64,000 bases of DNA. It comes from Anthoceros angustus. Taxonomy: Eukaryota; Streptophyta; Anthocerotopsida; Anthocerotales; Anthocerotaceae. Positions 44,177-56,555 of this stretch are shown piece by piece; positions within the stretch are counted from its first letter, which is position 1; each line of letters opens with the position of its first letter. The stretch is from positions 1,023,869 to 1,087,868 of the forward strand of contig MU008178.1 of NCBI GenBank assembly GCA_010909165.1. Direction: 5' to 3'. The position numbers and the translations under genes were made by a program. The notes under the pieces were generated by a model. It searched no databases. It was not told where the DNA came from and saw nothing but the letters and a program-made list of their open reading frames with translations.

Positions 44177-45480
44177 ATGGGCATGGGGGCCCAAGAAGGC
44201 GGCGGAGGTCTGGGAGCCCTAGCGCTTAGTGGAGAAAAATATCGTCACCAAGCGCTACCTAGATTTCGGACCCTGGCTGGCGGAGGCAGAGGAGCTGGTG
44301 GAGGACTGGCACATGGACATCTTGCAGGCGGTATGGACCTTCGACAACATAACTGGTCCGGAGTATGCAGGAAGATCTTGGCCAACAAGCCAAAAATGCT
44401 CCAAGAGCTTGAGGGAAGACCCGAGGAGATGGACCGTGGAGGTCCTGCGAGCGATCTACAATAGGCCGGTGGACAAGATTGGGGGCGTAGTTCCGAAGCC
44501 CCTTAAGGTAAAAAGGAAGGTGGAGGTAGCAAAGGCGGCGCTTTTGAGGCCGGGGACGCAGCAGTCCTCAAACGAGTGGCTAATGTTGGACCTGTTGGAC
44601 CAACGTGTGACAGCGGTGGCGAAGGTCATCGTGCACTGGAACATGCTCACCAAGGTGGACCACCTTGGTGACAATTTGCTTCTGTTCCTACACGCCCTGC
44701 AGAGAGGAAAGAGAGCGGACTGGGGAAGGATCGTCTTCGCCCGGATTAACCAGGAGGCCAGGAAGTTGCGAAACGAGCGGCCGCCCCCATCGGCGCTGTC
44801 TCCGTTTATCGTCCACATCTGGGGACACCTTAACCTCCTGAAGGAGGGAGAGGAAGAGCGAGCACTCCGGAAAGGCCCCCACCAACGAAGCGCCAAGGAA
44901 CGCACCGGTTCCCCTACCCCTACCTACGGAGTGGCAGGAGGCGGAGGAAGCCGTCAGAAGGGCGGAGCGAGATGCCGCCCAAGGAGCAGGAGGCCACTGG
45001 CAGCAACCGCCCCCTGAGCCAGTCCTGTCTCCGACGGGAAGGGGCAAGAGAGCGAGCTCCAGGACCCCCTCACCACCTCCAAGCCCCAAACGAAGAAGGG
45101 CGGAGAAGGAGCTAGTGGCCAAACGGGCCAAAGAGGTGGAAGGTCGGACCCGGGATGCAGACCTAGGGTCTGATCGAGTCGAGCCGATTCGGACTCCCTC
45201 GGGCTGATATGCGGTCCTTAACGGACCGGAAGATGCCCGCACCCACAACGGACTTCTGCCTCCAGTGGCCGTGGAGGAAACTGCAGGTGTTGGCAACGTC
45301 ATGGGCCAGTATGCTCAGGGTCTCTGTGAGATGGCAGAGAAGACCCAGGAAGTGGAGGCCACCAGGAGGTGAATGGTGCTACTCCAGGGTCAGGTGGAGG
45401 CGGCCCAAGCGGCCAAGAAGAAGACGGAGTCCCTCGTGAGAATCGAGGAGGAGAAGCGCCGAAGCTGACCATGTTACTCT
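44177..45480 (+). pseudogene. Retroelement-associated ORF, copy 1 (plant transposon-protein-like)
   Basis: An ATG at 44177 opens a short frame. A +1 shift near 44225 leads into a 263-codon frame to 45017. The product contains NIVTKRYLDFGPWL, HWNMLTKVDHLGDNLLLFLH and ADWGRIVFARIN, a layout like the transposon-associated proteins carried by plant LTR elements. The sequence continues in other frames into a coiled-coil-like Glu/Lys-rich part up to 45.48 kb. A second, more damaged copy lies at 49.35-50.75 kb. Function is unknown. It may be a Gag or extra ORF. Confidence 0.5.
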
Positions 45481-45828
45481 TTTGCCTCAAAGAAAAAAAC
45501 TAACATAGTCAGCTTGCCCACAGTGGATCATGACCATGTTCGATGACTGCCTGGCGAACGCAGTGTTGGCACTTCGTGGTGTATGCAAAATGTGGTGAAC
45601 TGGAAGGTGCATGCCAGATTTTGACAGCTGAACGGCCCATGAAAGAGGACTGCTGGTCACTTGGTGGACATGTTTGACAGAAGTGGAAGGTGGTTCATGT
45701 GGTACTCCTTAATGTATTCATGGATGCTAGTTCATATGGCTTCTCGCATCAAGCAATCACGTTCTGAGTTATAGTGTCGAATTTTTGGTGGAAGTTGTTT
45801 GACAGCTAAATGACACATGAAGAGGACT

Positions 45829-47292
45829 GCATGTCTCTTGCCTGAAGGTGGTGCATGTCTCTTGCTTGAAGGTGGTGCATCTCTCTTGCACGAGGGTGTT
45901 GTGGAGTCTTTGGTTGCGGCTCGCTTCTGTGCCGTTCCTAACTCTTGCTATGATTTATGTGAGGCACGAAAGCAAGTGGTGCGACTTGGGAACCGTGGCT
46001 TGTGTCTCTCTCATTGCCGGTGGCTCACTGAATTTGTCAATGGCACTACGCTTACAATGTGAATTTGTCAATGGCCTTTGGAAGCCCGTGCGTATACAGC
46101 GAATGCAATGGACCTTGTATATGAGACTACGTTGTGAATTTGGTGTAAAAGCGTCGAGGCTGATCCGGCCTTGTCATACATTTTACAACATACAAGTGCG
46201 CTTTACAGCGGACGTGTTGTAAATTAGACTATGTTGTAAAATTCGTGGGAGGCCTATCTTGGCCTCTCTTAAGCGTTTACAATGTACAGTGAGGTTTGCA
46301 ATGGATCGTGTTGTAAATTAGATTAGGTTATGCGTATGTTGTAAAACATGAGAGGCGATCTGGCCGTCTCAAACATTTTACAACATACAAGTGCGCTTTA
46401 CAGCGGACCGTGTTGTAAAACACGGTCCGTTACAAACAATTAATCTTTTCTTAGAGGAGGTGTTGATCGGAGAGAGGTGTGTTTGGGTATACCTCTTCAC
46501 TCCCACTTGTTGATCATTTTGGAAAGTGATGCTCCAACAACGGATCATCTCCGGTCCTTGTAGGATGGAGTCGGGTGAAAGCTGCAGATGCATTGCGTTG
46601 GTGCGTTCCGCTCCTCGCTTGGTATATATTCGAGCGTGCTGAGAAACCAGTCCTCAGTGCGTTATATTCCTCTTCTTCATCTTCACGCTCTGCAATTGGA
46701 GAAGGGGTTGTGGGCGTAACGTCGAGATGTCGTCCTCCTCTAAGGATGCGAACCCCGCCGGCCGAGACTCCCTAGGCGCTGCGGCAAGCAAGGCGGCTGG
46801 GACAACCTCCTATGCTTTCGCAAGGGACCACTGCTTCTGCTGCGGGAAGCTCGAGCCGACCAAGCAGGCGCCCTCCAGCTGTGGCGGTCTTGAGGACTAG
46901 GCGAGGCCATGTCATGGAGGACATGGGAGGTCCTCCATTGCGCGCTTAGCTTCCACAATTTCTCCCACGTGCCCCTACGCTGCGCAAGAGGGGCTCGGGG
47001 CCCTGACACATGGGCTGAGGCTATGTCTGACGGAGGTGAGGCCCTCACGGCCTCAATTTCCCTCGAGGTAACCACGATAAGGATGTGAAGATTGTGAGCC
47101 TAGGCACTGTCGTAAGTCTCTATCCCGTATCGATGCATCTTGGTCTGGTCATGAAACGGATCAGTGCGTAGTTACACTGTGTTCTGGTCATGTTGTAAGC
47201 CACGTGAGGTGGGCTATGGACTTTGGGGTTAGGAATAAGTGGGGTTTTGTTTTTCGTGAGTCGAATAGTAAAATAAGGCGGAAAGGAGGAAT
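45829..47292 (+). repeat. 1.46-kb tandem duplication, unit 1
   Basis: Starts GCATGTCTCTTGCCTGAAGG and ends GGCGGAAAGGAGGAAT. It contains repeats of TTGTAAA/TTTACAA, a palindrome GGACCGTGTTGTAAAACACG near 46405, and a small frame starting at about 46726 (MSSSSKDANPAG). The last 210 bp are almost identical to the end of unit 2; the inner part differs by many small indels. Confidence 0.85.
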
Positions 47293-48763
47293 GCATGTCT
47301 CTTGGCTCAAGGTGGTGCATGTCTCTTGCTTGAAGGTGGTGCATCTCTCTGAGGGTGTTGTGGAGTGTGGTTGCGCCTCCGCCTCCTCGTGCTTCCTAAC
47401 TTGCTATGATTTATGTGAGAGCCTCAAAGCAAGTGGTACCTTTTGGGGAACCGTGGCGTGTCTCTCACGATCGCCGCCGGTGGCTCTCGTGAATTTGTCA
47501 ATGGCACTACGCTACATGTGAATTTGTCAATGGCACTGAAGCCCGATCGAGGCGATAACGCAAGATCGCTTTGCAATGGACCTTGTATAAGAGACTACGC
47601 TAGAATTTGGTGTAAACGTGCAGAGGCTCGATCCCTACTACATTTTACAACATACAAGTGCGCTTTGCAACGTGTTGTAAATTAGACTATGTTGTAAAAT
47701 TCATGGAGGACTATCTTGGCCTCTCTTAAACGCTTTACAATGTAAGTGCGGTTTGCAATGGATCGTGTTGTAAATTAGATTAGGTTGTACGATGTTGTAA
47801 AACATGAGAGAGGCCCGATCCTCGCCGCTCAAACATTTTATTAATCGTATATTGCTTGAATGCACCGTTGTAAAACACGGTCCGCTGCAAAGCCCAATTG
47901 AATGCTTTGTCTTCAAGCGGAGGAGGTGACCGATCGAGAGGTGTGTTTGGGTATACCTCTTCACTCCCACTTGTTGATCATTTTGGAAAGTGATGCTCCA
48001 ACAACCGGATCATCTCCGGCCCTTGTAGGATGGAGTCGGTGAAAGCCGCAGATGCACTCATTGCGCACGCCCCTCCCTGGTATATATTCGAGCTGCGCTG
48101 AGAAACCCTCACCAGTGTTATATACCTCTTCTTCATCTTCACGCCTGCAATTGGAGAAGATGGAGCATAACTTGATCGAGATGTCGCCCTCCGAGGATGC
48201 GAACCCCACAAAGAGAGCCTAGGCCGCGGCAAGCAAGGTGGCTAGGACAACGCCTCCTGCCGCCGCAAAGGACCACCACCGACACCGCCGCTGAAGGCCG
48301 AGCCACCAAGAAACGAGAGCGCCTCGGCACAACGCGGGCAGCCGAGGCTAGGCGCGAGGCCATAATCGCGGAGGACATGGGAGGTCCCCAAGCGCGCTTA
48401 GCTTCCACAATTGCTCCCACGCATGCCCCACGCCACCCGGCCGCAAAGAGGGAGCTTAGGGCCTACAGCCTCCGTGGGCCTCGAGGCTAAGGCACGATGG
48501 AGGGGAGGGAGGCCCCTCACGACCTCAAAATTTCGAGGTAACCCCGATAAGGATGTGAAGATTGTGAGCCTAGGCACTGTCGTAAGTCTCTATCCCGTAT
48601 CGATGCATCTTGGTCTGGTCATGAAACGGATCAGTGCGTAGTTACACTGTGTTCTGGTCATGTTGTAAGCCACGTGAGGTGGGCTATGGACTTTTGGGGT
48701 TAGGAATAAGTGGGGTTTTGTTTTTCGTGAGTCGAATAGTAAAATAAGGCGGAAAGGAGGAAT
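47293..48763 (+). repeat. 1.46-kb tandem duplication, unit 2
   Basis: Direct copy of 45829-47292. Clusters of 1-15 bp insertions and deletions, often next to GATC or CG, scatter through the inner part. The start-codon region of the small frame reads MSPSEDANPT here. No intact gene. Confidence 0.85.
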
Positions 48764-51700
48764 AAGCACGGATGGTGCTCGGGTGAGCTCGGAGTATACT
48801 CGGACTGGAGTAGCGGACCCCGGTACCACCATGGATGAGCTCGACTTAGGGAGTAGCAGGATAAGTCAGGACCCCTCCCGGGTCAAAAGCAGGATAAATC
48901 GCCCGAGAAAGTAATTTAGAAGTTGAGTCGTGAGGCGGTGGCGCACGCGTGGGCCACACAGTGGAGGTCGGGCATGCGGCGGGCAGGGCCGTGGCCGAGG
49001 CGTTATAGCGGTATTCACGCCCCTTGAGGCATGCGGCAGTCGTGGCGTAAGGCAGTGCGCGGCGTAAGGTCGAGAGTAAGCCATGAGACCTCTGGCGATT
49101 CTGACGAGGAAGAGGCACCCTCCGCCCAGTTACTCAGTAGCGGCCGCGAGGAGGTCATTTCTCTTGCGACCTCGAGACAATTCGCGGTCTCTTGCGCTCC
49201 GCAACCGGCTCTGGCGCTATCTCTTTGAGCTCGGGCAGCCTTGGCGGCTCACGTTGAGGTTGGAGTGACAGCGAAGAAGGCGCATCGTGCGGATCTCGGA
49301 CAGCGGCTGGCGAAGGGAGAAAGGCGATGCAAAAGGCTGTATGGGAGCCATGGAACACAGTAGGCGCAACATTGTGACCCGGCGCTATCCGGACTTTGGG
49401 CCATGTGGAGAGGCGGGAGGATTAGTGAAGTGGCATAGGCGTGTTCGGTATGCGGGCGTTGTGATGTCACTGCAGTCGGGAGTTCGCCGGAAGATGTTGG
49501 CGGCCAACAAGGAGGTTCGATCCAAGAACCTCGGGAGGATCGAGGCGATGGACCTTGGAGGTCACGAGGCGGCCTAACCGCGAGGAGGATGGGGCGTGGT
49601 CCCGAGCCCCTCAAGGCGGGGAAAGATAGGCGGCAAGGCGATCTTTGAGCCGCGGCGGACAACCAGGTGGTTGATATCGGACTGCTTGGACGGAAGGGTG
49701 AGGCGTGCCGGATCATTGTCCATCGGAACTTGCTCACCAAGGTGGATCACCTTGGTGATAATTCTTGGTGTTCACGCATGTTGCGGTGGGCAAGAGGCGG
49801 GTGGGAAGGATCATCTTCGCCGGTTGACGAGAGGCCCTGGTGAGGCGAGAAGCCCTCGCCGTCAGGACTATCCCCATACGATCCATGTATGGGGACATTA
49901 CGACTCTGAAGGATGGGGAGGTAGGCGGGCGCTCGGGAAGGGTTGGCGGCCCTACCAGAAGTGAGGCAAGGGCCGAGGTAGAGGCCCGACCCCTAGGGCC
50001 AAGCAGGGTCAGGAGGAGGGCGGCAGGAAGGATCTGGGACTCCATCGTCTGGGCGGACCCCTCACCACCTAAGTGTGGAAGATCCCACTTCCCTCCTCTT
50101 TAGTGCCCGCCGGGCGGCCAGTCTGGCGAGGAGGCGGCCCCGCAGACCGGCCACAGCGGCGGCGGAGGCCCGGGCCCCGAAGAAGGCGGAAGGCAGTGCC
50201 ATCATGCTCGGGTGCTGTGCCTCTGCCCCTTGCAGGTGGCAGGTGAAGAAGGCGGTGAGAAGGCGAGGCGCGCGCCCAAGGGCAGGTCAGCGGCAACCCC
50301 ACCGAGATCTGTCGGCCGGGAGGCAAGTGACTCGAACCCCTCACCCCTCAAGGCCCAGGAAGAGGCGAATAAGGAATTGGCGGCCAAGAGGGCCAAGGAG
50401 GTGAAGCTCGGGACCTCGGCAATCGGGACCTAAGGGGCACAGTGGGTCAGAACCAGTCGGACTTACTCGGGGCTGCAGTATGGAGGTCCTTGGCGGACCG
50501 TGAGATGCCCGCTCCCTCGGACTTTTGGGGTCTCACGGTGGCGGCCGTGGAAGAGACACGGCGGGTCACAGCTACCGTCATGGACGGTATGCTTTGGGGT
50601 CTCTGGGGACGAGAAGACCCGAGTAGAAGCCACCGGGAGCGCATGGTGCTCCTCCGAGGCGGTTGGGCCCGGGAGGCGAGGAGGAAGGCGAAGCTCTCGG
50701 CCGCATCGAAGGAAGCGGGAGGCCGAAGGAAGTCTGGTCCATTCGTGGGACTAAATTCCTTCGGTGGGTGGCGGTGAGGCAGCCTGAGGAGGCCCAGCGG
50801 TGAAGACCTCTGCAGGGAGAGGGGTAGCGCGGAGGGAGGCGGAGGCCGGCGCAAGCGGAGGCTCGTGACGCGGCGGGGGCCAGCCGTGAAGCCAGTGAAA
50901 GCGGCGGGAGGCGGAAGCCCCTAAGGCCGGCCGCGATCACTATCGGCGTGATCGGGCCGGTGGAGGGAGGCGGCGAGGATAGCTGCGGCTAACACGAAGA
51001 AGGCGGAGGCGGCGGAGGCAGTGCGGGCAGCCATGCAGGAGAAGGAAGCCCGCGACAAGGAGATGGAGGATCTCGGTCTCGATTGCGTGAGGTGGAGCAG
51101 TGGCGGAGATGGAAGACGCAAGAGACCACAGGCTGCGGCTCAAGTTACCATTGAGGAATGGAATGTCTGCGTGATCTCGGATCACGAGCGAGAAATAAGC
51201 GGCTCCGGCTACATTGGAGACGGAGGTAAGCGATGGAGCAGGAGGCGGGGCGTCGCGAAATGGAGAAGGACAGGCGAAAGCAATGTGAGTTGCCCGGCGA
51301 GAGGAGATGGCGGAGCTAACGGCGAATAAGCGAGGAAACCTTTGGGCCTTGAGAAAAAGCTGCTGGTCGATTAAGGAAGGCGGAAGGGCTGCTGCGCTAT
51401 GGCGAATGGTAGCGGAAGAGGCGAGGCTGGGCGGAACAGCGGCGGTTGCGAGGTGTGGCGGCCCTTGTGGCCTCGCGAGATTCGGCCCGGCTCCGGTGAA
51501 CTGGCGGGGATGGTCCAAAAGCGGACGCCACGCTCTCCGAGCACCAATGGCGAAGGAGTATCGGGTGCTCGGGCACATGTGGAAGAGCAATCCAAATTGA
51601 CTCGGATTTTGCCTACTACTTGAGCTCCTTAAGGCATTGGAAGCCTCTCGGTGCCCGCTACTGCAGACGGACCGGAAGGCTCGAGAGGGATGAAGGGCAT

Positions 51701-52335
51701 GGGGGCGGCAGGGACCCTAGTGGCCTGTTTGGAGGCAGCGTGCGGGGAGAAGAGCCTCGGGGAGGGGGGGCCAGCCAATACGGATCTCGGGGTAAGTCCA
51801 ACTTTGCTCGGGAGGATAGGCCACGAAGGCGCGGAAGGAAAACCAACGGCCAAGACAAGGGTCGGTGGGAAGGATGAGGACCTAGCAGAGGTCCGCAGAT
51901 AAGGGGTCCGAGCTTGGGGACCGGACCCGTGTTCGAGACCCTAAGGTCCGAACCCTGAGACCGGACCCAGACCGGACTCGGAATAAGGCAGACTCAAGTT
52001 CAGACTCGAGTGAGGCCGGACCTCGAGGTCCGGACTCGAAGCAAGGAGAGTCCCTCAGGCTTCTGTTGGGAGGCAGTCGGTGGCCCTAGGAGGGACCCAC
52101 TGGGGGCAGGGGCGTTGTGTGTGTCGTCGACCGCCGCCGTGTAACACGGCGAGATTAGGGAAGAGGAAGGGGTCCCCTCGCGGATCATCCGATTGGGTGC
52201 GCGCTTAGGCCGGAGATTGGACCACCAATCCGAGGCGGAACCAGGACCTTCCAGGCCCAAGCGAAGGAGATAGGAGGGAGGAATAGGATGGTAGGCGGCG
52301 ATTAGGGCGTCTTGTAACCACCGGCTCGAATAGAA
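48764..52335 (+). mobile_element. Degenerate retroelement body, copy 2
   Basis: The segment 49350-49960 matches the ORF at 44.23-44.87 kb (NIVTRRYPDFGP; LTKVDHLGD in pieces; IHVWGH). 50430-50720 matches 45.17-45.47 kb. The reading frame is broken many times. 50.7-52.3 kb is GC-rich, CGG-rich sequence with Glu/Ala/Arg-coding character and no recognised domain; it may be the rest of the coiled-coil part. Confidence 0.55.
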
Positions 52336-52790
52336 GTGTAATAAAGGCCGACTTGGGCGTAGTATAAGAGGCTCGGAATAAATCATCTTCTCTTGGTGTT
52401 GATCGCGTTTCTTGCAGACCTTTGTGTGTCTTCATGCATGAGTCTGAGTCCGGCGAGCCACGGCGGCTCGGAGAGGCAGTCAAGGTCACAGTAGCGGACC
52501 CTAACGTGTGTGGTGTGTGCGAGGAGGGACGTGTTCGTCGCCGGCGTGTCAGCGGGCGAGCGTGGCGGAGGAACTCGGGGGCGTCTGAGCCGGGCGGAGA
52601 GGCCCGGTTGAGCAACGGAGGTCGGTGTGTAGCCACTTGCGTTCTTTTCCAAGGTTGATGAGCGTAGTAGAGTGATGAGAGGAGCGGACTTGAGGACGGT
52701 GATGTGCGGAAACGTACGCAAACGGGTCCTTAAGCGTTTAGCCACACGGGCTGTTGTGAACGTTATGAGTAGTTAGACGCAATCGGTGGA
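52336..52790 (+). repeat. LTR-like terminal sequence, family 2, copy 2
   Basis: It shares ordered blocks with 30689-31230 (GTGTAATAAAGG, GCGGACCCTAACG, GTCCTTAAGCGTTTAGCCA). It follows the degenerate retroelement body, as a 3' LTR would. Confidence 0.45.
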
Positions 52791-52845
52791 CCATGCCAAG
52801 TGTGACGAATCGGAAGATGCACGCCTGCTTTTGGCGCTGGCGGAA

Positions 52846-53981
52846 AATTCTTACGACATTTACAATCTTGGCACTATTTATAAATCGATAAATTTGTATA
52901 AAATTTTACAATGTATTTGCAATGAACATGCCACATCAGCAATTTCACTAATATATAACCTCATAAATGACATAAATCAGGAAAAGGTCTCTTCCACATA
53001 TTTACAACGGCATTTGCGACAAGCATGCCACATCAACAATCTTACTAATATATAACCTCATAAATTACATAAATAAGGAAAAGGTCTCTTCCAAAATTTT
53101 ATGGCATTTCGACAAACATGCCACATCAGCAAATAATATATTTATTCATGGATATTGGCTGGCTTGTGCATTTTACAACCATAATTCTGACGCATGTGAC
53201 GTCGTAAATATACAATAAAATGAATAATCCAATAATATAACATAAATTGGAGAAACCATTTTACAATGATATTTGCAATGAGCTTGCCATGTCAGCAAAT
53301 AATAATTTTATTTATAGATATTTATATAAAATAGTTTTCATGCGTTTTACAACCATAGCTACAATGCATGTGACACGTCAGTAAATACAAAAAAAAAAGA
53401 TAATCCCATAACTAACATAAATCCAGAGAAACATATTTACAACATCATTTGCAACGAACTTGCCACATCAGCAAATAATAAATCTATTCATAGATATTCC
53501 AATAAATGGTATTATTCCAAAAAATCAAGTCTTGCACAATTTACAACCACATCTACAACAAACATGGTTTACAACGTCTTTTACAAGTACCGTTTACAAC
53601 ATCCTTTACAAGAAACAGGCCACGTCATTATATATTCAACAAAATGTAGTTTTATTAACAAATAACCCCCATAGTTTTCTAAATCAAAAAGAGTTTATGC
53701 ACAATTAACAACGTCATGTACAACGAGCAAGCCATGTCAACAAACCCCGTTGTAAAATTCGTGTCAACATGCCATGTCAACAAATCCCCGTTGTAAAATT
53801 CGTGTCAACATGCCATGTCAACAAACCCCATTGTAAAATCCATGCCACATCATATTAGTTAGGAACCCTTGTTGTAAATGTTCAAAAACTTACAACAGTG
53901 GCTTTGAGTATAGTAAGAGTGTTGTAGTTTCCTCTAACTAAACTTAGACCCACTTGTAAAAGGTAGCCCCTCCTTGTAGTG
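52846..53981 (+). mobile_element. CACTA-like DNA transposon end with subterminal repeats
   Basis: AT-rich region with many copies of TTTACAAC/TTGTAAA and of TGCCACATCAGCAAATAAT at roughly 100-180 bp spacing. It ends CCCCTCCTTGTAGTG at 53981, which on the other strand reads CACTACAAGGAGGGG, the form of a CACTA-superfamily terminus with subterminal repeats. The opposite terminus is not found, so it is truncated. The following bases resume a Ty3 integrase frame. Confidence 0.5.
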
Positions 53982-53984
53982 ATG

Positions 53985-54846
53985 TGCAGAGGTTCTCACT
54001 GACCAGGGCAAAGAATTCCGTGGGGAATTTCAAGACTTGCTTGATAGGAGCTTGATTGATCATCGACGCGTCGAGATCATCCTCAAGCCGATGGACTTCT
54101 TTAGCTTGGTGCAGACCTTCAAGCGGGCCTTGCGAAAGTATTGTCTCACAAATGACCCAAAGACATGGGATGAAGGGATGCCATACCTAGTGCTAGGGTA
54201 CAAGGTGAGCAATCAAGTAGCCTTGAGCAATTTTTCACCATACTACTTGTTGTATGGGCGACAACCATTTTTGCCAAACGTGATGTAAGCAAGGCTACAA
54301 GCACCAGTGGATTGGTGCAATCCGGATGATTACCAACGAGACCTGGAAAGGCGGGCAGAGCTTTTCAAACGAATCATGCCCATGGCAATGGAGAACCTTG
54401 TCATAGCGCAACACAGGGATCAACTGCGCTATGCTTACACACGAGGAGGGACATGGAAACCCAAGGTGCGCAAGTTCGAAGTTGGAGATTATGTCCGCCA
54501 GCGGGCAACACCTTGGAGGTATCCACCGGCGAGTCATCTTGCGGGTCGTGCGAGTAGGCAAAGATGGAGTGCTTGAGCTCGAAGGATCCGATGGCGAAGA
54601 TGGAAGGATCACCTCAAGAAGCTGCGCATGCCACTTACCCAATTTGGACCCTCAACTACGGCCTACAATGTGGCGTCCACCCAAAGACTTGGAGTGTCGG
54701 TTTGTGGACGTCGATGATGATGATGTAATGCTTCTTTGTGATCGGTGCAATAGGGGATACCACATGTTTTGTGTTCAACCACCTCTTGACGACATTCCAG
54801 GAAGATTGGTTTTGTGCACAATGCACTACATGAGGTGCGTCGTATA
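53985..54846 (+). pseudogene. Ty3 integrase with C-terminal PHD finger, copy A
   Basis: The frame starts inside the integrase core (VLTDQGKEFRGEFQ, QTFKRALRKYC, FSPYYLLYGRQPFLPNV). It continues to an SH3-like tail (ILRVVRVGKDGVLELEG, CHLPNLDP). Then comes a PHD-type zinc finger near 54680-54830: a Cys in LEC, acidic DDDD, LLCDRCNRGYHMFC, PPLDDIP. Cys/His spacing is C-x2-C-x4-H-x2-C in the middle. The first Cys pair and the last CxxC are disturbed by small indels. The Asp of the catalytic DDE is kept in TDQG; the Glu region is garbled. The N-terminal half is cut off by the CACTA-like end. Confidence 0.72.
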
Positions 54847-54888
54847 GTCCTACTAATGATAATGTTTTGACTTGGAGTCTCACATTAT

Positions 54889-54990
54889 CGGGGATTGGTT
54901 TGCACCTATATACTGCGTATTAGATTTGTTTGCTTGGTTGTTGGTCGGGAAGTGCTTATATGAATTCAAGTGCTTACCTCGTCGGCGTAT
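54889..54990 (+). mobile_element. 3' fragment of TGTC-family LTR
   Basis: About 100 bp, GGTTTGCACCTATA to TTACCTCG, matching the last part of the LTRs at 28.6 and 57 kb. The upstream four fifths of the LTR are missing; the same truncated junction occurs in copy B. Confidence 0.65.
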
Positions 54991-55003
54991 GTGTGATACG
55001 CCA

Positions 55004-55579
55004 AGAATACAAAAAAAAAGATAATCCCATAACTAACATAAATCCAGAGAAACATATTTACAACATCATTTGCAAACTTGCCACATCAGCAAATAATAAA
55101 TCTATTCATAGATATTCCAATAAATGGTATTATTCCAAAAATCAAGTCTTGCACAATTTACAACCACATCTACAACAAACATGGTTTACAACGCCTTTAC
55201 AAGTACTTTACAACATCCTTTATGCCACGTCATTATAAATTCAACAAAATGTAGTTTTATTAACAAATAACCCCCATAGTTTTCTAAATCAAAAGAGTTT
55301 ATGCACAATTAACAACGCTATGTACAACGAGCAAGCCATGTCAACAAACCCCGCTAAAATTGTGTCAACATGCCATGTCAACAAATCCCGTTGTAAAATT
55401 GTGTCAACATGCCATGTCAACAAACCTTGTAAAATCCATGCCACATCATATTAGTTAGGAACCCTTGTTGTAAATGTTCAAAAACTTACAACAGTGGCTT
55501 TGAGTCAGTAGTAAGAGTGTTGTAGTTTCCTCTAACTAAACTTAGACCCACTTGTAAAAGGTAGCCTCCTCCTGTAGTG
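55004..55579 (+). mobile_element. CACTA-like end, copy B
   Basis: Direct copy of about 53384-53981 with small deletions. It ends CCTCCTCCTGTAGTG. It starts the second unit of a 1.6-kb tandem duplication that also includes integrase-PHD copy B. Confidence 0.55.
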
Positions 55580-55582
55580 ATG

Positions 55583-56408
55583 TGCGGAGGTTCTACCGAC
55601 TGTGGCAAAGAATTCGTGGGGAATTTCAAGACTTGCTTGATAGGAGCTTGATTGATCATCGACGCGTCGAGATCATCCTCGCCGATGGACTTGTCAACGC
55701 TTGGTGCACCTTCAAGCGGCCTTGCAAAGTATTGTCTCACAAATGACCCAAGACATGGGATGAAGGGATGCCATACCTAGTGCTAGGGTAGGTGAGCAAT
55801 CAAGTAGCCTTGAGCAATTTTTCACCATACTACTTGTTGTATGGGCGACAACCATTTTGCCAAACGTGAGGCAAGCAAGGCTACAAGCACTGTGGATTGG
55901 CGAATCCGCGGATGATTGCCTACGACCGGAAAGGCGTAGCTAAACGGATCATGCCCATGGCAATGGAGAACCTTGCCATAGCGCAACACAGTGGATCAAT
56001 CGCTATGCTTACACACGAGGAGGGACATGGAAACCCAAGGTGCGCAAGTTCGGTTGGAGATTATGTCCATCGGCCGTGCAACACCTTGGAGGTATCCACC
56101 ACAGAGTCATCTTGCGGGTCGTCGAGTAGGCAAAGATGGAGTGCTTGAGCTCAAGGATCCGATGGTCAAGATGGAAGGATCACCTCAAGAATCGCACCAT
56201 GCCACTTACCCAATTTGGACCCTCAACTACGGCCTACAATGTGGCCCACCCAAAGACTTGGAGTGTCGTTTGTGGACGATCGATGATGATGATGTAATGC
56301 TTCTTGTGATCGGTGCAATAGGGGATACCACATGTTTTGTGTTCAACCACCTCTTGACGACATTCCCGAGGAAGATTGGTTTTGTGCACAATGCACTACA
56401 TGAGGTGC
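55583..56408 (+). pseudogene. Ty3 integrase with C-terminal PHD finger, copy B
   Basis: Copy of 53985-54846 with many 1-6 bp gaps, so no long frame remains. The end is better kept than in copy A: IPEEDWFCAQCTT gives the last C-x2-C of the PHD finger. The two copies together support a full Cys4-His-Cys3 pattern in the ancestor. Confidence 0.65.
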
Positions 56409-56449
56409 GATATGTAGTTCTACTAATGATAATGTTTTGACTTGGAGTC

Positions 56450-56555
56450 TCACATTATCGGGGATTGGTTTGCACCTATATATCTGCGTATTAGATTTGT
56501 TTGCTTGGTTGTTGGTCGAGGAAGTGCTTATATGAATTCAAGTGCTTACCTCGCA
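56450..56555 (+). mobile_element. 3' fragment of TGTC-family LTR, copy B
   Basis: Same truncated LTR tail as at 54889-54990, joined to the integrase-PHD copy B at the same junction. The deletion therefore predates the tandem duplication. Confidence 0.6.

Noticed and set aside
50940-51600. Minus-strand open frames in the GC-rich retroelement body
   Set aside because: No domain; they run antisense to degenerate Glu/Ala/Arg-rich sequence and reflect base composition.
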